DNA from: Delphinapterus leucas
Taxonomy: Eukaryota > Chordata > Mammalia > Artiodactyla > Monodontidae
Length of the DNA: 64,000 nucleotides
Direction of reading: 5' to 3'
Assembly: GCF_002288925.2 (NCBI RefSeq)
Contig: NW_022098000.1
Location: forward strand, 1,808,494 to 1,872,493
A model generated the notes under the pieces. That model was not told where the DNA came from. It worked only from the letters and a program-made list of their open reading frames with translations, and searched no databases. Shown here piece by piece: positions 1-10,939 of this stretch; position 1 is the first letter of the stretch, and every line of letters begins with the position of its first letter. A program made the position numbers and the translations under genes.

Positions 1-743
1 AAAGTTATCAGAATACCGTCTATGTTAAGTGTGTTTGCTACAGGCAAGCTCGTTCCTTGCCCAAATTAAACGTAAAATGCAACATATTGGGAAAATAAAT
101 ATAGGTCATGGGATGAACATGGACTATTTCAGTGCAGTCACATTAATGCCTTGTTAAGTCATGGTGTAATCTACTGTGGAGAAGAATTACAGGCTCTAAT
201 CTAGTACCACTAGCTACATGTGTTCAAATCATGCGGACAGATTACATAAATAACCTACTAGTGTAGTAAGTGACATTCCAAATACTATTGTGCATAGCCT
301 AATAAACCAAGAGACAAACACCATCTCTCGGAGAGTCTCAAAAATTGTCTATTGGCCTAAAAACTTGCTACAAAGTTTAAAAATAACAAAACATGGTCAG
401 GATTATTAAAGCTTCTCTGTTGTGGAGAAGATAACATAGAACACATTTCACTCAGTGGAGGAAGCCTTAGTTCATAGCTGAGTTGGGAAATATCCTTCTG
501 TATTCCTTGGTGGGCTTAGGGTGGTTTAAGTCCTGTGGCCATAGCACCAAACTGGAACACACTCTGCTCTAAAAGCAACATATCTACATTTGTTTCATTA
601 ATCCAAGATATCTTAGGAAGTAGAATTTTTCACAAGTGAATATTTTGTCATACTCCTTTGATCCTTCCAAGAGAACTAAATTGCATTCAGGATTTTTAAA
701 TGTTGTATAGCAATTTAACTGCCACCTGAAATGCCAGATTTTT
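1..743. other. Unassigned AT-rich sequence
   Basis: No repeat, gene or RNA that I recognise lies here. The frames are short and full of stops. It is probably ordinary non-coding mammalian DNA or repeats too old to see by eye. Confidence 0.5.
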
Positions 744-905
744 TTTTACTGTCATTTGTCTTTTTTAAATTTTTAAAATGTTAAATTTCATTTGATTTTG
801 GAATAGATAATATTTGTACATGGTATAAAACTCAAATGCACAAGGTGTTCTGTGTGAAATTTCCCTCCCAGGCCTCTTCCTCAGCAACTGGTTCCCAATC
901 CATAA
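744..905. repeat. Possible ancient LINE 3'-end relic
   Basis: A T-rich start is followed by an AT-rich stretch and then a pyrimidine-rich stretch ending near ggttcccaatcc. The order resembles old mammalian LINE 3' ends. The match is from memory and weak, so the family is left open. Confidence 0.3.
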
Positions 906-1765
906 GCCGTCTGTGTAACTGAGAGGCCATCTCAGAAATCCAGACCTCAGTCTCCCCCTCTGCACTCTGAGATAATAATATTGGAGGACCTCACTTGCTT
1001 CTCCATAAAGACCCTTACAAACAAATTCAAAGAGGCCCTCAAGGTCACTGGGCATGTTGGGAGATGCACCATTTCATGAGAGCAACAAGGCTTAAATGAA
1101 CTGACCAGCCCAGTGTGGTCACTGGGTCAGTGCTGTCATCACGGACTGGATTATGCAGCATCCCACAGGGGTCAGGGTCTTTCTGAATCCTTAAACCCAC
1201 CTTAGGAAGATTTTTCCATCAGCAAAGGAGTTTGCTGTATTCATCCCTGTGTTGTCCCATTAAGAAGCATTACTCTCCCCACCACTGTTGACTGAGAACC
1301 AGTTGTATAGAGTCCACAAGGTTCCATAAGATCAGTGTTTGTCAATATGGTTACCCTGGGTATATGTATCCATGTTTGACATTTTAGCTACTTCTTGTGG
1401 TACAAATTCACAATTTTGTGATGTAAAATGAAGACTATTTCTTACACCAATTTTATTGATTGTTTGGTATTATTGACCTTACCTTACTTCAACAAGAAGG
1501 GTGACAGATTTAAATGGGGTGAAATTTGATTGAATTTTCAATGCTCATCAGTCATTGCTAAAGAATGGCTCCCAAAACTTAGGATGCAAAGAAGATAACT
1601 TGGAGATTGCAAAGGATACACACCGAAGAGACGTAATGATTTCCTCTGGGCTGAGAAAGGAGGCTTGAGGATGTATTTTGCATTCTTCTTGCCCATCTGC
1701 ATTTTTCCCTAAATAAATGTATAATTCTTCTGTAATATGAAGAAATAATCAGCTCTTAAACTATA
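906..1765. other. Unassigned sequence
   Basis: No feature recognised. A 96-codon minus-strand frame at 765-1055 overlaps the start but runs through the repeat-like stretch and has no known domain. Confidence 0.45.
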
Positions 1766-1925
1766 TAAGAACTATTGTTCCCATTTACAGGTAGCAAAAC
1801 TGAAGCAGTGATGGCTTGAGTGACTTGCCCATTGTACCTCAGAGATTCAGTAGGAAAATGGAATTTCAGATGGGGTCCTCCAGGTCTGAGTCTATTTTTT
1901 AGCCCACTGACTTTGCTGTCTTTTA
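1766..1925 (-). repeat. MIR SINE relic
   Basis: The core pattern is the reverse complement of the MIR central region: 'cccatttacaggt' followed by 'aaactgaagc', then 'gacttgccc', and later a 'ccaggtctgagtct' block. MIRs are ancient tRNA-derived SINEs shared by all mammals. The copy is diverged, as expected for its age. Confidence 0.75.
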
Positions 1926-3327
1926 TAAGAACGCTGTATCTTGAAAGCGTCTCTTGAAGACACCTCTGAGGTTAATGCCTTAGAAAAACCAATCAAACAT
2001 AATGACTTTGATAGAGACCATTTCACATTACTTTTACCAATCTATTTTTCTTGGTTCACACTCTCAAAAATGTCTAACTTTCCCCAGTGACACTGTTCAC
2101 ACTGATTAGTTTTTAACAACATAGGCAAAGATTTAAGCTGATCATCTATGAGGCAAAAAGAAAATGACAGTAGAATTCAATTCTCTGGGATAGACAGAAA
2201 ATATGCAATACATCTCCATATTAGGAACCATCAGGACTGCATTACCCAGCAACAACTATGACAGCTAAAGGGGACAATGCTGACAGTCTCATGAGATCCT
2301 TGGAGTAACCTCTCTCCTCCTCCACCTCCACTCCACCCCAACTAATCCCCAGACCATTTTTTGTAGCTCTTAAAGTTGTCAATATAAGTGGTTCCAAAGC
2401 CCTGAAGTGTGAATTTTGTGGTGAAGAGAAATAGGAAATATGGAATTTCTAGAGGATAGAGAATTCTGGTGACATATATTTGGTCTAATCTCCTCACAGA
2501 CAGAACATTTAAAAAGACAAAACTTTGAACTCATTAACAGGTGGTGGGCTTTGCTTCTTAAGGATTTGTATTTCCATGGAAAAGTAAAACCATTTGTCTA
2601 GTTTACATAATAATTTTTCCAGGAGAGAGGAGTTGGAGTAGAATTGGGGTCCCCCTCAAGGAGAAATGTAGGAAAGGGATCTGTAAGTGATTTACAGCTG
2701 CTCTGTCACCCCCTCTCATTAGAGTTGCCATCACTCCTCAAACGCGGGTGTCCCCCTCCTCCAGGTCATTGTTCCCATGAGATAGAATTTGTCTCTACTT
2801 CATGTGGCAACTGACCTGCCCCGAATCCAGAGAACTAGAGTAAGATGGATTGAGCTGGTGCGACCTTCCACCTGCCAGGCTACCTGGAGCCAGGGATTAG
2901 GTCCTAAGGAGAAAATCAACAGGCTAATTCAGATGTGATAAGTCAGAGATGTTCAGCACATCCCACTCCTCAAGGATGAGATGCAAGACCAAAATGCAAA
3001 TAGGTCCAAGAACATCCTACAGGCCTGACTATGGGATGGAGCTAAGAATCAAGGGCAGGAGAAGAATGGAGAACAGCTGGTCAGAGATGAGCATATAAAG
3101 TGTCTGTGCAACTTTGGATCGGGGAGTCCATTGCTTGTCTTTACCTTAGCAGTGGACAGAATACCCAGGGTTGCACCTGACAGGCTTAAAACAGATTCTA
3201 CTGTTTTTAAGAATGTCCTCTACAGCTTCATCTCAAAAGCCAGTAGGAATTGTTAGATCCATGTACTATGCAAAATTAAAGTGCAGTTATTTCCCCGGAA
3301 CTCTACTTTTTCTCTACTTACCATGTG
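1926..3327. other. Unassigned sequence
   Basis: I recognise nothing here. The composition is mixed, with a pyrimidine-rich patch near 2310-2350 and a C-rich patch near 2700-2770. A 'catataaa' string near 3092 looks TATA-like, but no LTR or promoter structure around it can be supported. Confidence 0.45.
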
Positions 3328-3660
3328 TATCAGTCAGACTCCTGGTTGTAAGCAACAGAAGTAGACACTGGCTCCTAAAGCAAAAACATTGTGATAATCC
3401 ACAGAAGTGTTGGTTGGGAGGCCTTGAAACCAAGGCCCAAGGAGGAGCTTGGGCACAATGTCAAAAACCATGGTGCAGATGGCCTACTAATATGGTCCTA
3501 CCAAAGACTAGAGGAGCCTGCTGTGGCCACTGCCACCTCTGCACCAGCCAGCGAGAAGCTGCACCTGGGCCTGTGTGCTCACACTGCTCCCTCTGGAACA
3601 GCTTCTCTCATAGGTATTTCTGATGGCTGAATCCTAGGACACATGCTACACTTTACCTGC
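3328..3660. repeat. Possible ancient interspersed repeat
   Basis: It begins 'tgtatcagtcagactcctgg' followed by 'gtaagcaacagaa', an opening that recurs in mammalian genomes and that I associate with an old interspersed repeat. The family is not certain. A 150-codon frame at 3171-3623 runs across it, has no recognisable domain, and is best read as chance. Confidence 0.35.
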
Positions 3661-3754
3661 AAAAGAGGCTGTAAACTTGAAGTTTGACTCTACACTAAGG
3701 ATGTGGGACTCAAAAATAGAAACTTCTCCAAATACAGAAAAAACAATTCAGAAG

Positions 3755-4103
3755 GTAATGGGCAATTTTGACAGGGGTACCAAGATAATTCAATGGGGAA
3801 AAATACTCTTTTCAGCAAATGGTGCTAAACAACTGGACATCCACGTGCAAAAGAATGAAGTTGGAATCGTTCCTTACTCCACAGGCAAACCTTTACTCCA
3901 AGCGGAGCGTAGGTCTAAATGTAAGAGCTAAAACCATAAAACTCTTGAAGAAAACAAAGGAGCAAATCTTTGTGACCTTGGGTTAAGCAGAGCCTTCTTG
4001 GATATGGCACCAAAAGCATAAGTACCAAAAAACAAAACAATTAATAGGATTTCATCAAATTAAAAACTTTTGTCCTTCAAATCATACCATAAAGAAAGTG
4101 AAA
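3755..4103 (+). mobile_element. Older L1, ORF2 C-terminal part (left piece)
   Basis: The sequence follows the late ORF2 region of an old L1: an 'acaactggacatccacgtgc' block, then 'gcaaaagaatgaagttgga', then 'taaaactcttgaagaaaac'. It stops at 4103, where a second L1 has inserted. It resumes at 4994-5040 and again at about 5546-6440. A 84-codon frame at 3677-3931 is a piece of decayed ORF2. The left edge is approximate. Confidence 0.8.
4091..4103 (+). repeat. Left target-site duplication of nested L1
   Basis: The 13-mer aaagaaagtgaaa occurs here and again at 4981-4993 with no mismatch. It flanks the L1 3' fragment at 4104-4980, as expected for target-primed reverse transcription. Confidence 0.85.
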
Positions 4104-4980
4104 ATTAAAAGATGCTCAGCATTGCTAATTATTAGAGAAATGCAAATCAAAACTGCAGTGAAGTATCATCTCACACCTGTCAGAATGGCCATCATTAAAA
4201 AGTCTACAAATAACAAATACTGGAGAGGGTGTGGAGAAAAGGGAACCCTCTTACACTGTTGACAGGAATGTCAATTGGTGTAGCTGCTATGGAAAACAGT
4301 GTGGAGGTTCCTTAAAAAACTAAAAATAGAACTACCATGTGATCCAACAATCTCACTCCTGGGCATATATTCAGACAAAACTAATTCAAAAAGATATGTG
4401 CACCCCAATATTCATTGTAGCACTATTCACAATAACCAGGACTTGGAAGCAACCTAAAGTCCATCAACAGATGAATGGATAAAGAAGATGTGAGATATAT
4501 ATATATATATATATACCATGGAATACTACTCAGCCATAAGAAAGAATGAAATAATACCATTGAAGCAACATGGATGCACCTAGAGATTATCATAGTGAGT
4601 GAAGTAAGTCAGACATAGACAAATATCATATGATATCACTTATACGTGGAATGTAAAATAGGACACAAATGAACTTATCTATGAAAGAGAAACAGACTCA
4701 CAGTCATAGAGAACAGACTAGTGGTTGCCAAAGGGGAGGGGGGTGGGGGAAGGAAGGACTGGGAGTTTGGGATTAGCAGATGTAAACTATTATATGTAGG
4801 ATGGATAAACAACAAGGTCCTACTGTATAGCACAGGGAACTATATTCAATATCCTAAGATAAACCATAATGGAAAAGAATATGAAAAAGAATGTATACAT
4901 ATGCATAACTGAATCACTTTGCTGTACAACAAAACACAAAATTGTAAATCAACTATTCTTGGAAAAAATAAATTTTAAAA
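4104..4980 (+). mobile_element. 5'-truncated L1 inserted in an older L1
   Basis: About 877 bp with the end of ORF2, including the region around 'agaaatgcaaatcaaaactg' and the Cys/His knuckle region near 4230-4275, followed by a 3' UTR in the style of artiodactyl and cetacean L1s and an A-rich end. An (AT)n tract sits at 4493-4515. ORF2 is broken by stops. The exact 13 bp duplication defines both ends, and the element is younger than the L1 it interrupts. Confidence 0.88.
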
Positions 4981-4993
4981 AAAGAAAGTGAAA
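4981..4993 (+). repeat. Right target-site duplication of nested L1
   Basis: Exact repeat of 4091-4103. The host L1 continues directly after it with gatgacacacagaa, which corresponds to the ORF2 stretch expected next. Confidence 0.85.
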
Positions 4994-5045
4994 GATGACA
5001 CACAGAAGAAGAAAAAGAAATTACAAATCATATATATATCTTGAT
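4994..5045 (+). mobile_element. Older L1, middle piece
   Basis: A short continuation of the host L1 after the nested insertion, ending in an 'aaatcatatatatatc' stretch. The reading then breaks into unrelated sequence until about 5546. Confidence 0.65.
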
Positions 5046-5545
5046 TGTTTCCTCTTTGCCTGGTTGGTAAGGGAAGGATTCCCACCCTAGAGTTACGAGG
5101 ATGGCAGAACATGCAACACCCAACACAGAGCAGATGAGATAAACAGCAGCTGATGAGCCACATACACTCACAGCCCAGGGAGGAGGACACTTGCCCTGTA
5201 GGGCCACACAGCTTTGCACAGAGGAGCAGAGGGAACCATCAGGAGCTCTGGAGCTTAACTTTGTGCCATCAAGAGGGTGGATGTTTTCTGGTTTCATAGA
5301 AATGATGTGATTGGTTTATTTGAATAATTCCATGGGCTGGCAGGAAATTGAAACCTGCTACTCAAGAATAAGCAGGCACCACATTTGGTCCATTTGACAA
5401 GAAGTGTTATTTGGCTATGGGATCTTACACATGGAGCAGAGTTAGGGCATTCAAGGCCCTTTTAATTTTTCCAGGGTTCGAGACAGCACATGATATTGAA
5501 CCTTAATTTCACGTCTTACACCACCAGAAGGCACCAAGCCTTACA
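5046..5545. mobile_element. 0.5 kb insertion in the older L1, possible solo LTR
   Basis: This block interrupts L1 sequence that is otherwise collinear before and after it. It starts TGT, ends ACA, and is about 500 bp long, all compatible with a solo LTR. I see no clear target duplication, no canonical AATAAA and no known family, so it could also be another repeat. The 71- and 89-codon minus-strand frames over it have no known domain. Confidence 0.4.
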
Positions 5546-6440
5546 AGGGACTTGTATCCAGGATATATAAAGAACCCTTACAACTGAACAATAAAAATGC
5601 AGATAACTCAGTTTAAAAATGGGTACAGGATTTCAATAAACATTTCTCCAAAGAAGATATACAAGTGGCTGATAAGCATGTGAAAAGATGCTCAACATTA
5701 TTAGCCATTAGGAAAATGCAATGAGATACCACTTCATACCTACTAGGTTGACTATAATAAAACACACACACACACACACGCACGCACCCAAACAGTCGGC
5801 AAGGAAGTAGAGAAATTGGAGCCCTCATACATTGCTGAGAGGAATGCAAAATGATGCAGCTGCTTTGGAAAATAGTTTGGCAGTTCATCAAAATGTTAAA
5901 CATAGAGTTACCTATGAAACAGTAATTTCACTCCTAAGTATATACCCAGCAGAAATGAAAACATATGTCCACACAAAAATTTGTACATGAATGTTCATAG
6001 CAGCATTATTTGTAACAGCCAAAAAGTAGAAGCAACCCACATGTCCATCAACTGTTTAATAGATAAATAAAATGTGGTTTTTTTCATGCAATGGAATATT
6101 ATTAGGCAATTAAAAAAATAAATTATAGATACTCCAACATGGATGAACTTTGAAAACGTGCTAACTGAAAGAAGCTAGTCACAGAGAACCTACTGTATAA
6201 TTCAATTTATAAGAAATGTCCAAAACAGGAAAATCTGTACAGACAGAAAATAGATTATTGGCTGCCTATGGCAGGGGGTGGGGGAGTGTGAGGAGGTACT
6301 GCTAATGGTCATGAAGTTTCTATTTGGAGGATGGAAATGCTTTAAAATCGATTGTCAGGATGACTGCACAACTCTGTCAATGTATTAAAAACCATTAAGT
6401 TGTACACATTAAATGGATGAATTATATGGTATGTGATTTA
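5546..6440 (+). mobile_element. Older L1, 3' piece
   Basis: Resumes the old L1 with 'atatataaagaaccc', an 'aaacatttctccaaagaaga' block, the 'catgtgaaaagatgctcaac' block and a degraded 3' end. A CA/CG dinucleotide tract at 5762-5786 sits inside. ORF2 is fully degraded. Confidence 0.8.
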
Positions 6441-6780
6441 TTGAGATACAAAGTTCTTATTTTTTTTAAAAAAACGTAATGAGTAGCCTGAATATGACTG
6501 ATGCAAGTGGTTTAACCATTCTCAAATATCTATTTGAATCTTTTACTTTAAAATATCTTAACAAAATTTGGAAAGCCCTCTCTATGGCTGATTGATTAGT
6601 ATATATTCCCTTATAAATCTCCTATAATCTTGTCAAAGTTGCTATTGATGGCAACAGTGAAAAACACAGAAGTTAAGAAGGTAGGTGAGAACTGCAATTT
6701 CACTTTTTAACCATCTGGGAAAACAAGATTTGGAGACTAGACTGAAGATTTCTTTTAGAGAAAGAAGGTTAATAGAGACC
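6441..6780. other. Unassigned sequence
   Basis: Low-complexity A/T near 6459-6475, otherwise nothing recognised. Confidence 0.45.
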
Positions 6781-6860
6781 ATCTAAATGAGGAAATTGCA
6801 CCTCAAAAATGTTAACTAGATTTTCCAAGGTCACACAGCCATAAGATGAAGGCGTTGTGT
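6781..6860 (-). repeat. MIR SINE fragment
   Basis: Contains 'gaggaaattgcacctc' and 'ccaaggtcacacagcc', the reverse-complement core of MIR. Confidence 0.65.
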
Positions 6861-6861
6861 A

Positions 6862-7288
6862 CTGTGGAGGCATAACATAGCATCTGGGGGAGCCAGCTTC
6901 CATGGTGGCTCCCAGTAATCCTCGCCTCCTGGCACTTACAACTTATGTAGCCCCTCCTCTCTTTCCCATCACTCATTCTGGGGGAAGCTCACTGGATGTC
7001 GTGATGGCACTCAAGCTACCTATGGGGAGGTCCAGGTGTCATGGAACTGAACCTTGCTGATGACCACATGAGTGGGGCTTGGATGCATACCCTCTCCCAG
7101 TTGAGCTTTCAGATGAGACTACAGCCCCAGCTGAAAGGTTGATTGCAGCCTCATGAGGCCATGAGCCAGAACCATCCAGCAAACCACTCTGAACTCCTGC
7201 CCCACAAAAATAGTGAAATAATAAATGGGTGTAAGATACCAGGTTCGGGGGAAGTTTATTACACAGTAACAGATAACTATATGCCATT
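6862..7288 (+). mobile_element. MLT1-like (ERVL-MaLR) solo LTR
   Basis: The order of blocks matches an MLT1-type LTR: an early 'cctcgcctcctggca' block, a mid 'ggaactgaaccttgctg' block, 'ttgattgcagcctcatgagg', then 'gtgaaataataaat' with an AATAAA signal near 7220, and an 'acagataactatatgcca' end. Orientation is plus. These LTRs are non-coding relics of an ancient endogenous retrovirus-like family. No internal region is attached. Confidence 0.6.
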
Positions 7289-8344
7289 TATGCTCTTTCC
7301 ACCCTGAAAGCTACTTCTTATCTGGGAACTGTTAAATATTTACAATGATTTTTCAGGCTGCATGAGTTAAAATCCAAACCCTAGTCACTCTGTTTGGGTA
7401 GGACTTTGATTTACATTTCTCCATTTAAGGAGAGGAAAATTAAATATCACAATATTTGAGCAATTTTTTTCAATCTGTCTAGGAGATTTTTGCTATTCAA
7501 TGAGAGCAAGGCACTGCATTGTAAGTAGGACAACTTCTCAGGTAAATTGTTTCTGCTTTTGTTGCCAAGGTAATTAAATCAAATCATATATGTCCCTTCT
7601 GGTGGAGCCTCCAAATCTTCATTGAAACAGCCTGGTGCTGTGTACACTGCCTCCTGCTCTCTGTGCTGTCTGTTAGCAATTCCACCCATGTTTCTAAATC
7701 CACTCTGATGGAATTTCCCAAGAGCCACCCAATATTACTAACAAACCAAGAGACAGACAGAAGGAAAAATATGGAAAGAAGTCAGTATATTTTATCCTCC
7801 ACATTGTGGAAGCAAAACCTACAAGGGGAGAAATGTGTTCCCAGTAAAGTTCACTACTACTTACATCACAGCCCTCCTGGCCTCTCCCCTCACTTACTGG
7901 AGACTCCAGCACTGCCTTGGTCTCCTTTTTCCCTCTGTCCATATCATCCTTCTCAGTGACTTCACTAAAAACATAGACGCTACCAGGCAAGGATTTCCTG
8001 TCTCTCCTTCCACCAAACCTCCAACCCACCAGCTTCTGTATCCACAAGGGGACTCCCACCCATGCTCCAATCTGTGGTCAAGATCTCCACGTGTGCTTCA
8101 CACTTCATCTCCTCTTAAATACTAAAGGATTTTACTGGGTCTGCAATTTCTCCCTCTCTTTATATTAAACCCAGAAGTATATCAATATGCCTTTATACCA
8201 CGTCTCTGAAAATACTCTCTCTTAACCCCATATCCACCTCTGGCTGCTAGTGCATGCCTATGATTTCCTTCCTGGCCAAAAGCCCTCAAAGCAGATGTTG
8301 ATTCTTGGTGTCCCTGTTTTGCCATGTTTCATTTTTGCCTTAAC
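7289..8344. other. Unassigned, partly C/T-rich sequence
   Basis: Several overlapping frames on both strands (7663-7959, 7694-8059, 7835-8125) lie in a pyrimidine-rich stretch. None has a recognisable domain, and the overlap on both strands argues for compositional chance. It may be a very old LINE relic. Confidence 0.4.
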
Positions 8345-8818
8345 CCGCCTATACTCGGTCCCTAACCTACAATGGTTCAACTCATCATTTTTCAGCTTTA
8401 CAATGGTGTGAAAGTGATATGCATTCAGTAGAAACTGTACTTTGAATTTTGATCTTTCCCAAGGCTAGTGATATGCAGTACAATGCAGCGGCTTCCCGTC
8501 AGCCACACCACTGTGAGGGTGAACAACTGGTACACTTACAACCACTCTGTACCCTCACAAACATTCTGTTTTTCACCTTCAGTACATTATTCAATAAATT
8601 ACATGAGAGTTTCAACACTTTATTATAAAATAAGCTTTGTGTTAGGTGATTTTGCCCAACTGCAGGCTAATGTCAGTGTGCTGTGTACATTTTAGGTAGG
8701 CTGGGCTAAGCTGTGACGTTCGGTATGCAGATTAGATGCATTTTTGACTTACAGTATTTTCAACTTATGATGGGTTTATTGGGGTGTAAATCCATCTTCT
8801 TGAGGAAGATCTGTAGTT
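8345..8818. mobile_element. Non-autonomous DNA transposon relic (pogo/Tigger-like?)
   Basis: The sequence follows a familiar mammalian medium-reiterated element: 'cctacaatggttcaactc', then 'gcattcagtagaaac', 'gattttgcccaactg', 'aggtaggctgggctaagc', and the end block 'caacttatgatgggttta'. Family assignment is from memory. It carries no transposase; the 75-codon frame at 8468-8695 is incidental. Confidence 0.5.
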
Positions 8819-8869
8819 AAGTTTTGACTCTATTATTCCATTGATATTACTTTTAGCAATTAATACTAA

Positions 8870-10140
8870 ATACCACATGTTTTGCCATTTCCACTGGACA
8901 TTTTCCTATCCTCATCTTACTCCATCTCATATTCAATCTGGTAATCACTCTCTTCTTATCAAAATCCTCTCCTCCCTTGCTTCCTAGGACACCACACCAT
9001 CACACTCTTCCTCCTACCATTCAGGCCACTTCCCCTCAGTCTCCTTTCCTGACTCCTTCTCTTCTACCTGCTTTCTAAATATTGCCATTTCTCAGGGCCC
9101 AAGGACATCTCTTCTCTGTCCTGAAAATCACTCATCTACTCCCAACATATGAAAATACCTATAAATGCCAAAGAATCTCATACTTATGCCTCCAGATTCA
9201 AATACCCAACTGTCAGCTTGAGAGCTCTACTTGCCATACATACATATTAAACTTCACATGTCTAAGGAATAACTCTTAATTTTCAAACAAATTACTGTCT
9301 CAGGCATTCCCATCTACCTAGATACTCAAGCCTGAAACTAACTGGGATGTTCTCTGTAATTTCTCCCTCTCCCTGAACCTCCATCCACATGCAATTCAAC
9401 AGCAAGTCCTCTAGAGCCTATCTCCAAAATATGTCTTGAATCCATGCACTTTGCATCAAATTCCACCCACCTGTAATACTGCAACACGTCCCTTTTTCAG
9501 ATTTTCCCCCTCCACTCTATTCCCCGTACAGTTGCCAGAAAAATCATCCAGGAACATGACACTTAACAATCTCAATAATAAACTCATAACTCTCTACCCA
9601 CATCTCCAACCTCACCTATGCCACTCTCCTCACTTGTGAACTATGATCACATGAACTTTTATTTCCTGGAGTAAATCATAGTCTCTCCTGTCTGGGAGCT
9701 CCACAATTACCATTATAAATCATAAATCATTGAACAAATCCCAGAGGGGAGGCCACTTGTTGAGTGGGAAGAGCATAACGGCGTATTAGTTATCTATTGC
9801 TATGTAACAAATGTCCCCAATGTCATTCTCTCTAAAGTGAGCTCTCACCCCTGTCCCATCCACCAGGCTCTTTACCTGATTAGTTTCTTATTATCTTATA
9901 TATTTTAGATTAAATATCTCTAATTTTCTGAGCACATCTCAGGTCTCTTATTCTTTCTTTTTATAAGTTCTTTATAGTTTATTTACTTGTCTATTGCACC
10001 TCTGCCCCTACTAGACTCTTAACCCCATAGCAAATCACCATGTCACCTTTATTCATTCTAAACCCGGTGCCTAGAACAGTGCTGTGAATATATTAAGCCC
10101 TTATTAATATTTGTTGAATTAACAATAATGGTAAGGCAAT
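8870..10140 (+). mobile_element. L2 LINE relic, 3' half
   Basis: Blocks in order match the late reverse-transcriptase region and 3' end of L2: 'aggacaccacaccatcacac', 'actcttcctcctaccattc', the 'ccaactgtcagcttg' block, and near the end 'ctactagactcttaac' and 'gtgcctagaacagtgctg', finishing with 'atttgttgaatt'. L2 is an ancient CR1-clade LINE, inactive in placental mammals. Stretches around 9640-9840 are poorly matched, including a short 'gtattagttatctattgcta' fragment of another repeat at 9784. No intact frame remains. Confidence 0.65.
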
Positions 10141-10707
10141 ATGAGATTCATAGAATCAAAAATATTCAGTTTAAGAACTGTAAATTCAAAAGACCTTTAT
10201 AAGCAAACTGGTCATTCTTTTGCAAAAGATACATATGTTATCAGTATGCCTTGCACTTAAGAAGCTTATGAAACACAATAATGCAAAATTACTACATTCC
10301 CATTGCCACCAGCCACATATTTGTGAACATGTGGGTACAAGGTTATGTTTATTTCTTAAAAGTCCTTTTCTACAATTCTAATTCCTGTTTTCAGCACCTT
10401 CTAATTTAGATTAACTGGGACCTGTCCCTTCAAACACTCTTGATTCACCTTAGAGTATTTGACCTTAAAAGGCCACCTATCAGAAGCCTAAAAATATCAG
10501 CCCCAGATACAGAGGCTTGCTTGTCTCATTTCTTTAACCACTAAATTAAATGATAAATGAAAGCAGCTCTAAGGTTGGGGGAAGGACTATCAAAAGTCTT
10601 ACTTGTAAAGCAGAATTGAAGTTGAAAAAAGAGGCAGAATGAGACACATTATACAGGCATCAGCAGCCATAGGGGAATCCTGCCAAAAAGTTGAAAATAG
10701 ATTCTCG
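10141..10707. other. Unassigned sequence
   Basis: Nothing recognised between the L2 relic and the SINE target site. Confidence 0.45.
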
Positions 10708-10716
10708 AGGGTGACC
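10708..10716 (+). repeat. Target-site duplication of SINE (left)
   Basis: agggtgacc here is repeated exactly at 10931-10939, bracketing the SINE. Confidence 0.8.
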
Positions 10717-10862
10717 TTTGTTTTGTTTTGTTTTTTTGCGGTACGCGGGCCTCTCACTGTTGTGGCCTCTCGCGTTGCGGAGCACGGGTTCCGGATGCGC
10801 AGACTCAGCGGCCATGGCTCACGGGCCTAGCCGCTCCGCGGCATGTGGGATCTTCCCGGACC

Positions 10863-10873
10863 GGGGCACGAAC
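10863..10873 (-). promoter_or_regulatory. Pol III B box of the SINE
   Basis: On the minus strand the sequence reads ggttcgtgccc, close to the tRNA B-box consensus GGTTCGANNCC. Confidence 0.75.
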
Positions 10874-10907
10874 CCGTGTCCCCTGCATCGGCAGGTGTAC
10901 TCTCAAC

Positions 10908-10918
10908 CACTGCGCCAC
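10908..10918 (-). promoter_or_regulatory. Pol III A box of the SINE
   Basis: On the minus strand tggcgcagtgg matches the A-box pattern TRGYNNANNGG well. Its distance to the B box fits a tRNA-derived promoter. Confidence 0.75.
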
Positions 10919-10930
10919 CAGGGAAGCCCA

Positions 10931-10939
10931 AGGGTGACC
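10931..10939 (+). repeat. Target-site duplication of SINE (right)
   Basis: Exact copy of 10708-10716. Confidence 0.8.

Larger units (their letters stand above)
10717..10930 (-). mobile_element. CHR-type tRNA-derived SINE
   Basis: Read on the minus strand it begins with a short ttgggcttccctggtgg head, carries a Pol III A box and B box, and continues into a GC-rich tRNA-unrelated body rich in CpG (for example ccgcggagcggc). It ends in an A-rich tail, seen on the plus strand as tttgttttgttttgttttttt. Head and body match the CHR SINE family of Cetacea, hippos and ruminants. CpGs are largely retained, which points to a young copy. It has an exact 9 bp duplication. It encodes no protein; three short plus-strand frames over it are shadows. 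Confidence 0.9.

Noticed and set aside
3171..3623. 150-codon frame as a host gene
   Set aside because: No domain, crosses a probable repeat, no splice or promoter context.
7694..8059. 121-codon minus frame as a gene
   Set aside because: Begins at GTG, overlaps two plus-strand frames in a pyrimidine-rich stretch and shows no recognisable motif.
10863..10930. tRNA gene
   Set aside because: A and B boxes are present, but the sequence belongs to a SINE head and does not fold as a complete tRNA with a proper anticodon arm.
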